From: Angiostrongylus vasorum | Lineage: Eukaryota; Nematoda; Chromadorea; Rhabditida; Metastrongylidae | Length of the DNA stretch: 64,000 bases | Direction of reading: 5' to 3' | NCBI GenBank assembly: GCA_018806985.1 | Contig: JADANN010000414.1 | Span: forward strand, 1,054,001 to 1,118,000 | Part shown: one piece after another, positions 57,092 to 64,000 of the stretch | Numbering within the stretch: the first letter of the stretch is position 1 | Layout: each line of letters starts with the position of its first letter | Position numbers and translations under genes: made by a program | Notes under the pieces: model-generated | Told to the model about the DNA's origin: nothing | The model's input: the letters and a program-made list of their open reading frames with translations, nothing else | Databases searched by the model: none

Positions 57092-57261
57092 CTATTTTCC
57101 GTCAAGCGCTTGATGTTCAAGGTCCGATTCCATGGACGTAGCCTCGGTGAATACGTCATCGCTGGAAACTCCAACTCCAACTGTCGACACTCGAATTGGC
57201 GATTCTGTGGACAAAGAGGAAGCCAAACGAGAAAAATTTGTAGCAACCTCTTGCAAGTTTG
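57092..57261 (-). CDS. Unknown gene, last exon (Ser/Thr-rich)
   Basis: Acceptor TTATTTTAACAG, two bases to finish a codon, then 55 codons: NLQEVATNFSRLASSLSTES, PIRVSTVGVGVSSDDVFTEA, TSMESDLEHQALDGK, stop. GC-rich against its flanks. An acidic, serine/threonine-rich C-terminal tail. A plus-strand frame (MDVASVNTSSLETPT) overlaps, but it has no acceptor and is the antisense of this exon. The upstream exon is not identified. Confidence 0.7.
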
Positions 57262-57464
57262 CTGTTAAAATAAAAAAATTTATTTAAAAATCATCGATGG
57301 GGCATTCGATTGGGCCGATTCGTCTTTCTTTTTTACTTTCTGCAGTTCGCTTCACAAAGGACAACTCCACAACTTTCTCGCCGTCGGTGATGTATGCTTG
57401 CCTCTTGCATTAATTTATTATGCACATGTTCCTTGTCATATCTCCGGAGGCTCCAATGGATATT

Positions 57465-57790
57465 TCCTAGGAAGGAAAATCGACTTCTTTCACGTAGAAT
57501 ACGAACTTTCTCAAGCATGCAAATTCTAACAAATATAAGAAATATTTGTATTAGCTCTCCTAAAGGACGTTTTCTTCAACGAAGAAAAACATTCGTCCAC
57601 TCTCACTTGGTAAACGGTTCTCTGAAGCATGCAGATTTTTGTCAAATGTCAACATTTGCATCAGCTTTATTTACAGGACGCTTTCTTCAACGCTGAAAAA
57701 AATAATCGACCACTTCCACTTAGGAAGCGAATTTCTCAACCATGTAGGTTTTGAAAAATCTCAAATGCATCTATATGGGCCTTCCTAACG
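57465..57790. repeat. Tandem repeat, period about 112 bases
   Basis: Three imperfect units. Matching points are TCAAGCATGCAAATTCT (57512), TGAAGCATGCAGATTTT (57624) and TCAACCATGTAGGTTTT (57737), each followed after about 60 bases by GGACGTTTTCTTCAACG or similar. Plus-strand frames over it are repeat sequence. Confidence 0.8.
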
Positions 57791-57860
57791 GTTTCACATA
57801 GTGATTTCAAACTAAAACAATGACAAATAGAGAATACACAAATATGTTGGGGCTCGGGGG

Positions 57861-58135
57861 GCGTGTGTGGCGCAGTGGTCGGAGGCGTCCTGCAAACACA
57901 CACGTGGCCCCTCGCGCCCATGGCCCACTAAGCCTTCCATCCCTCCGGGGATGGGGAATTTGTTACCAGACTTGTCTGGGAGGATAGCAGTACTGGTTGG
58001 ATACGTCGCTAGGCCACTGCGTGTCATTGTAAAGGCCAGATATGCATTCAATCTCCTCCAAACGATGCTTAATGAAGTCGAATGCATGGCACATCCCTCA
58101 GGGACTGATGAAGACAGAGAGCTTTACCCTTTTCT
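57861..58135 (+). repeat. SINE-1 copy, full length
   Basis: Very well preserved: GTGTGTGGCGCAGTGGTCGG start, complete body, end GGGACTGATGAAGACAGAGA. Confidence 0.92.
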
Positions 58136-58984
58136 ATTGGAGTTTGGATTCGCAGCAGCAAGAGATTCCGAAGAATAATACGCGCACGGTGGGCTAGTTT
58201 CACATCGGCTTGGGTCTGAGAAGCCGGCTTTCAGTCAAGGGTTAGCCAATTGCTGCCAAACTCTCCAAGAAAAGTTCCATTCGATCTGGAAAGGACCGAC
58301 GGGTGCGTCTTCAGTGAAGGCCATGGAAAACTGTGGTACAGCCATCCAAGATTTCCAAAGAGGATCAGCTCGATTAGCTTTTACTGTCGTTTATGAAGAA
58401 AACTGAGCTCTCAAGTGGCGACCGAACGCACACGTAAGTCTGAAAACGATAGTGGATGACGTTTACGAGACAATGAACCGAATTAAAGAAGTGCCGGAAC
58501 CCGCACAGTATGTGAACTCGGGTCGCATAAACAAATACGGCGAAAAAATAAATAGATGTATTATATACCGCTGATTATTTAATGTATCCTCTTCATGTGA
58601 TTAATGAATTTAGACGTTCAATATCGGCAGGCAGACGTTGGCTCGAGGGCATCACAAAACGTGCAAACCATTCATCAACTCCACTTCGATCAATCATTGA
58701 TAGAATCTCGTACTAGCGACGAAATATCCACTCATCTGTCAATTAGCAAGCTATTTCTAAGCTATCGATCAGGTCACGCATACACATACACGGGGTTTAT
58801 GAACCCAATTGTGGAATACATATGTCTTGGATCGCCACGAGAATTATTATGGTTGCTATCCTTTGATGAGAAAAGCCATGTTCGACTCCAATACAAAAAT
58901 AGATAACCAGCAAAAATTGTAACATGCGCAGAGGAAAACAACGTGTCGTGTACTATTGGATCGGCCATAGCTCTAGCACGTGTC
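58136..58984. other. Short shared repeat; otherwise no firm gene
   Basis: 58450-58530 (GTGGATGACGTTTACGAGAC to AGTATGTGAACTCGGGT) is repeated loosely at 62090-62170 (TGGATGACGAATGTGAGACA to AGTATGTGAAGTTAGG). A plus frame at 58604-58906 (VQYRQADVGSRASQNVQTI) begins near AATTTAG and is uncertain. Confidence 0.35.
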
Positions 58985-59198
58985 CCTGGCTTACCTATTC
59001 TTCTCTTCCTGTGGGATCAGCAAATTAGTACCAGAGTTGCCTGGGAGGACAACAGCACTGATTTGGTACATCGCTAAGCCACCAGAAGTTATCATATACG
59101 CAAGAATTGCATTAAATCATTTCGGCGGTGAGTAGTAGGAAAAGAATACTTGGCACTGCCCTCAAGGATTGATCAACGCCGATAGCTTTATCCTCAAC
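58985..59198 (+). repeat. SINE-1 copy, 5' part lost
   Basis: Body from CTGGCTTACCTATTCTTC through AGAGTTGCCTGGGAGGACAA to GATTGATCAACGCCGATAGC. Promoter boxes absent. Confidence 0.8.
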
Positions 59199-60907
59199 GC
59201 CTACGCTTCACGTAAAAATTGTTATGTGGATGTGCCCTTCGTTGTCTCACTTCTGATTACGGATTACCCATGAGCGATAAGAACACGAGCTGCTCGTTCC
59301 CATCTCTTCCAGCTTTTAGGACATGCTTAGGAATGTACAACATACGCCCTACATGATGAAATCTGACCTTATTTTTTTTCCAGAGTCCTCGCTCAGTAAA
59401 CGATTTCTTTGAGTCAGCAAACACTTCTTTGAATGTGTGTACATATTTGACGAAGTTTCTTTTAAAGACAGACCTTTCTTTTTTATTTTATCTTCCTTTC
59501 ACACTACTTCTTTATTTTCTCCGTGCACTGGTTATTTTTTATCCAACGTCTTGGAATTTCGAAATACATAGGAATTTCGTCCTTTACAAACACCGTAAAT
59601 TATTTCGGTAGGTAATAAAGCTCTTCTATTTAATTCGTCAAGGTATTGCGACTATACGCAGTTACTTTTCATAACTTCTTCAAGAACCCATTCAAATAGA
59701 AACCTACAGACACTGTGATATTCAGTGGTTGCTAATGAGATACAAACTATTTCACTTTTCTAACTAACTACAACACGCAGGATTTTTCCTTCTTCATAGT
59801 TTTACTCGTTCGATCTATATAGTTTTCATTCTTCTTTCCCGTTCCTTCCTCTTATTGTTAGCCTTATTGGGGCAGCATGCGCTTTATCAATACTGTTGAT
59901 GTACACTGGTGGTTTTTGGACTCCCTAGGGTGCTCTATGGCGCTGCTCATGACAAGCCGTTGTTGCAGAAAAAGAGCAGAAGTCTCACGAAAGGATTTCC
60001 GACACGTCTTCTCAGTGCTGTCGAACGAAGACCACACTTAACAACTGAGCAGCGATGTCAGTGACTTAAGAGAATTTTCATCGTTTCAATTATGGTCTCA
60101 GGTTTTCCTTACCATATAAGGGACCATACTGAATTTTTTGACAAATGCCAGCAATTTTACGAAAACCATGGTAGTTGAAAATCTGGTAGTCTCATAGAAG
60201 AGGCATTCTTTTATCCCTTTGGGTCCACAAATTTTTTTGGTCGTGCTGTTCGATTTTAAGTCCATTTGGAGTCCATATCCATGACAAAAAAATAAAGAAT
60301 CTATAAAAAAAATTTTAGATTCAAAATTAAAAATCATAATTTTTAGTACTGCTAACGCAAATACCGGAGACAGGAACATTAACACACATTGAGGAGCGCC
60401 ACGTTGCCCTATTCTACAAAAATCCCCACTGTTTAATCTCTTCGACGTTAGAAATAGACGGAGAAAAAGCGAAGAAGAGTCGTTCCTCTGCTACAAAGAA
60501 TATTTATCATTGTTTATCCTAAAATCGAAATCGAACTAGCACCATGCTCGTGATGACGGACATCACTACCACTGTGCTATCCATCCCCTGCTATAGAAAA
60601 TTAAGACTTTTGCTTCTATAGAAAAAGAGGATTTGTCGTTGTTTGCAAAGAAGTGCAGATTTTTTTTGGTTTCTATTTCGAAAAGTTCACTATGAGTTGA
60701 AAAAGTGTGTTCAAAGTTGAGTTACGTAATTCAACTCGAACACACGTGATTGTGTGCGATGCAGATCGTCTGTAATGTGTTGTGGAAACTTCGATTACTT
60801 TAGATTTTGGAGAAGAAGGAGGGTTGAAGAGTTAAGTAAGGAAGGATCCCAGAAATCCTAATAGAAGCTTATTCTTCCAGGAAAAGTTGCCTTGTATTGA
60901 CTTCATA
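59199..60907. other. Long stretch; one weak exon candidate
   Basis: Minus frame 60098-60385 ends FVKKFSMVPYM at a donor-like GTAAGG, but its first half is low complexity and no acceptor is clear. A decayed tRNA-like sequence lies at 60518-60590 (minus). No other exon or repeat family is recognised. Confidence 0.35.
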
Positions 60908-61119
60908 TCAATAAACGATGCTATCAGCAGCACTCGAATTGTCATTGCTGACGACCAGGTTCGAAGATGAAATGGATAAGTCAGAATCAATCACAGATTT
61001 CTTGCTAACTTCCTTATGCGAGGAAATAATTTCGTCCACTGTTTTGAGGGTTTCCTTTCTTGGTGACCTGTGCACTGGCAGCAGTTGTTGTAATTTTCGA
61101 GTGTGTTTGGCCTTTTCCC
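60908..61119 (-). CDS. Charged-protein gene, last exon, frame break
   Basis: After ATTACGAAG the minus strand reads EKAKHTRKLQQLLPVHRSPR, KETLKTVDEIISSHKEVSKK, SVIDSDLSISSSNLVVSNDN, SSAADSIVY, stop. This frame connects to the upstream exon only if one G is removed from the GGGG run at 61117-61120. The uncorrected splice gives a different frame (GKGQTHSKITTTAASAQVTK) that stops after about 35 codons. Phosphorylatable, serine-rich C-terminus; no domain recognised. Confidence 0.65.
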
Positions 61120-61192
61120 CTTCGTAATAGTAGAAAAAATTCAACAGTCGTTATTCAAGAAAGAACATCAGTAATGTAAATTTAGAACTCAC

Positions 61193-61281
61193 CAAGCGGC
61201 TTTGTGTAGTTTGTCGCGTTGAATTTCAAGGCTTCGTAGTCGTTCACGATGTCGCTTTTCTTTTTCCTTTTGTTCTGCTTT
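61193..61281 (-). CDS. Charged-protein gene, penultimate exon
   Basis: Acceptor CGTTTTCAG in phase 0 and donor GTGAGT enclose 29 codons plus two bases: KAEQKEKEKRHRERLRSLEI, QRDKLHKAA. Highly charged continuous helix or coiled coil. The intron to the last exon is 73 bases. Upstream exons not found. Confidence 0.75.
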
Positions 61282-63513
61282 CTGAAAACGTATCGATTTC
61301 TTCGGATAACAAAAAATCCAACTCATAAACGGAGAAGTTGCCTTTACGGGTACGGTATATTGGTGTGACTCAGATAAATTTTTTTTAGCTAAATGGCATG
61401 AAAGAGATAAGTACAGTGGCAAAAACGGATTGGACCGACATGACCAAGAAATTTTTTTAGAAAGTTCTATAGGAGAGACCATCAAGGCAAAAAAATGATT
61501 TGAAAGTCACTGAACATTCAAGCGTTCCTGTCACATCGTGAAGATCTTCTTCAGTCCCCTCCCCCCACAGATATTTCAGACGGAATTAAAATTGTCGTAC
61601 AACCTTTTTTTGAGGTCATAATATCTCCGATAAAATGAAATTTTAACATTTCTGATGGGATTAAAGGAAATATAAAAGCACTTGGCAAAACAAAAAAGAC
61701 CGCAAAGCAGAAAGTCACGACGTCCTGAATTTAGAAAAATTGTGGCCGAATTTGAAGTGATGTTTTAGAAACGCAGATTTCCTGCCTTCGCTAATTATTC
61801 CCAACTTTTTTTGCTCTGTTCATACATTTGTACCTGACATTCCACATTTGTGTTTTAATCTTCTCAAATCATATTTCATATTCTTAGTTCATTCATAGAC
61901 ACGTCGTGCAATTCATGCATGGTAGCTGGTTCTATCCTGCACTATGCCAACCAACCCTCCCATTTCTCCAGAGTTGATAGATCACTACAAGAATTCTCTG
62001 CGGAGAGGATCGACTACTATTTAGCGGCATTAATAAGGACGGCAAAGTCCTTAAGTGGAGCTAAACAAATCCGCAAAAATACGTAACCTTTCGTGGATGA
62101 CGAATGTGAGACAACGAACCGAGTAGAAGTGTTGCAATTCGAACAAAATAGTATGTGAAGTTAGGTTAGCTACAATTAAAACTCTTTTCTACTTGTGAAA
62201 ACGTTGCATTTATTTAGGAAGTAACTGCATAGAAAAAAAGTGGGAGAGAAAGCTACCGCACAACTTCCTTCGTTACCGTACTGCTCGGAAAGATCATCGA
62301 TAACGACGAAAGTGACTTTGCCGTTGCTCATATAGGTGCACCCCCTCATCGTCCTCTTTCAGCAGAGCTAGCAGCCCCGTACTCCATGCACTCACTATAC
62401 ACCCTCACTCAGTGTTTGAAATTCCCAATTAAACATTGATGGCTCATAAACTGGCATGTTTCACTGAAGAATCCGAGAGAATAGAGGCTGGATGTGTTTC
62501 GTTCGAAAATCTCCGGACGCAAAGCCAAGAACATAATCTGAAAGGGCGGTAGGAGTAGTCACGAGTGCATGCACAGCAGCAGTGATTTTTCCTTTGTTGA
62601 AGATGAATGATGCTAGCGATCATTAATCTGTTTACACATTGTCGAGCGTCAAGTGCAGATATAAAAAACTGCATCGGGGTCGAAACGCCCAACTCACATA
62701 AACACACATCTGACCACAAATCTGATGGAAAAACCGATTAAAAACCAAGTCAGCTTTATCGTCATTGAGAGATAGAGCTGTTTCTGTAGTTTATGACGCC
62801 AAAAGGTGAGTAAGAGGGAATGAGAAAAAACCTATGAATTCTTCTTAGAGTCACGTCACTCGAGCTGTGTTGTCAGCACCACGTCATTCTAGTTTTACTA
62901 CATTTTCAAGAGCCGCTCTTACGTTTCTATTTGTTAACAACTCAATAGTACGTTTGCACTACTCAGCGACCTACTAAACTGCTCTTCCCTATCCATTTGA
63001 TTGTTGTCCACCGACAAGCCGCACCCTAATGGAAGTTCAGGGCTGAAGATTCGGAGCAGGTAATCTCATGTCAACTCCCTGCTGGCCACAACCCCCGCGT
63101 TAGCTTATGCAAGTAAGTCTAAGGAATCATAAGAAATAGTCGAATTGCAGAATGAGGAGTCTTACACGTCAACACGTCGGAAAGTGCAGCAGCCATCACT
63201 TTGTGAGTGTGTCATCTGTCAAGAACGATGAAAATTTAGAACGCGTAGAAAAACACATCACTACATATTATAGAATAACAATGTCGTCATCGAAATGAGG
63301 TACAACGTCCCGTCTACCACTCCTAAAAGCCGGCCGGCAAGTGCAATTGTAGGACATCAGACTTCAAAGCTAATGAAATCAACTCTACTCATCAGTCTTT
63401 CCAAATAGAACCTAAGTCTATGGGATTTTAATCATTACGCAGGAGAACACAGAACAACACCGAGACTTTATGAAGTTCTGTGTGAGGGAAAATGTCTGTC
63501 GAAGTACATGCTT
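61282..63513. other. Long stretch without firm genes
   Basis: 62090-62170 matches the short repeat at 58450. 61960-62040 has faint SINE-1 resemblance. A minus frame at 62444-62719 is cysteine- and serine-rich without splice support. No exon assigned. Confidence 0.4.
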
Positions 63514-63890
63514 ACTTACTTGGATACTTGGATAGCCCGTCCTCACTGGTTGTGCGGGCCCCCAGCATATTCTCCATTTTTCGGACTTTTGCTGGTTTAG
63601 CTATGGTGGTTACCTGGAGTCTCGAAGTCAGTCAGGAATAACGTTACCACGACAGGCAGTCGCAGCCCTTGTGGATCAGAGGGAGATTTACCACCATGCG
63701 ACTTTGATACCAAGACGGTGGTGGATCCTGTTATTGGTTCACTCTTAGTTGGTTCTTGATGAAAACGCCGGGCTCCTTCTCTGCTTGGGAAACCCCTACA
63801 GGGGGAACGAATCCTCTGCTGTACATCACAGTCCGACATCCAGGAACACCTCCCAGCCACGATGAGGTGCTAAACCATTTGGAGGCAAAG
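63514..63890 (+). repeat. R370 repeat copy 6
   Basis: Head CTTACTTGGATACTTGGATA, centre TGATGAAAACGCCGGGCTCC, tail CACGATGAGGTGCTAAACCA. Antisense frame open for 87 codons. Confidence 0.85.
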
Positions 63891-63947
63891 TACACGGAGA
63901 AAAAAGTAAAGAATAGAAAAAAGGAATAAAAAAGCAGGGCAAAAAGC

Positions 63948-64000
63948 TGGCTGAGAGAAAGACAAAGCAAGATCCTCGAATGGTGTGGTGGGTGACACGT
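63948..64000 (+). repeat. SINE-2 copy, cut by window end
   Basis: Starts GGCTGAGAGAAAGACAAAGC and reaches the A-box region GGTGTGGTGGGTGACACG before the window ends. Confidence 0.65.

Noticed and set aside
57080..57268. Plus-strand ORF MVFILFSVKRLMF
   Set aside because: It is the antisense of the minus-strand last exon, which has a proper acceptor and stop.
60518..60590. tRNA-like sequence on the minus strand (GGATAGCACAGTGGTAGTGA, loop with CCG, GTTCGATTTCG)
   Set aside because: The anticodon arm is plausible, but the T stem does not pair and the acceptor ends do not match. It is at best a decayed tRNA or SINE head.

Overview
This is eukaryotic, nematode-type DNA: AT-rich, gene-sparse and packed with old transposable elements. 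Genes are split into short exons. The introns I can measure between neighbouring exons are about 50-75 bases, with acceptors like TTTTCAG and donors like GTGAGT or GTAAGC. The transposon families (an RTE-type LINE, a Penelope-like element, abundant tRNA-derived SINEs, a mariner relic) look to me like a strongylid nematode, probably of hookworm type. That placement is inference from memory of such genomes. There are no bacterial features, no CRISPR array and no intact tRNA or rRNA gene. SINE-1, SINE-2 and R370 are labels made up for this report.

Layout. 0-3.5 kb: short exon-like pieces on both strands. 4.0-6.3 kb: RTE copy A, dead and split by a SINE. 7.7-9.7 kb: Penelope-like RT relic split by an R370 copy. 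10.0-13.4 kb: SINEs, a composite duplicated repeat, and a minus-strand gene for a helical protein. 14.7-18.0 kb: the most complete RTE copy (B). 19.2-21.2 kb: second copy of the composite repeat, then Penelope termini. 24.7-25.7 kb: Penelope GIY-YIG endonuclease ORF followed by a hammerhead-ribozyme-bearing terminus. 28.4-32.8 kb: minus-strand AGC-type protein kinase gene in at least five exons. 34.4-34.9 and 42.9-44.4 kb: more Penelope termini. 36.7-36.9 kb: last two exons of an unknown gene. 40.8-41.2 kb: mariner relic. 44.8-47.1 kb: RTE copy C. 49.1-50.2 kb: last two exons of a gene with a YMxM motif, possibly an IRS-type adaptor. 52.1-52.4 kb: two head-to-head hammerhead motifs. 57.1-57.3 and 60.9-61.3 kb: final exons of two more minus-strand genes. 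The rest is repeats or sequence in which I see nothing.

The host exons I trust most are on the minus strand (kinase, helical protein, 36.7 kb gene, 49-50 kb gene, 57.1 kb and 61 kb ends). They belong to several unrelated genes, not to one pathway. SINE-1 (about 27 recognisable copies or fragments, both orientations) is the dominant repeat and sits in introns and against exon edges. A recurring oddity is that several otherwise good exons need one base removed, usually at a short homopolymer, to stay in frame. This suggests either assembly over-calling or gene decay. The most distinctive biology is the set of hammerhead ribozyme motifs in Penelope-like termini, including an inverted pair.
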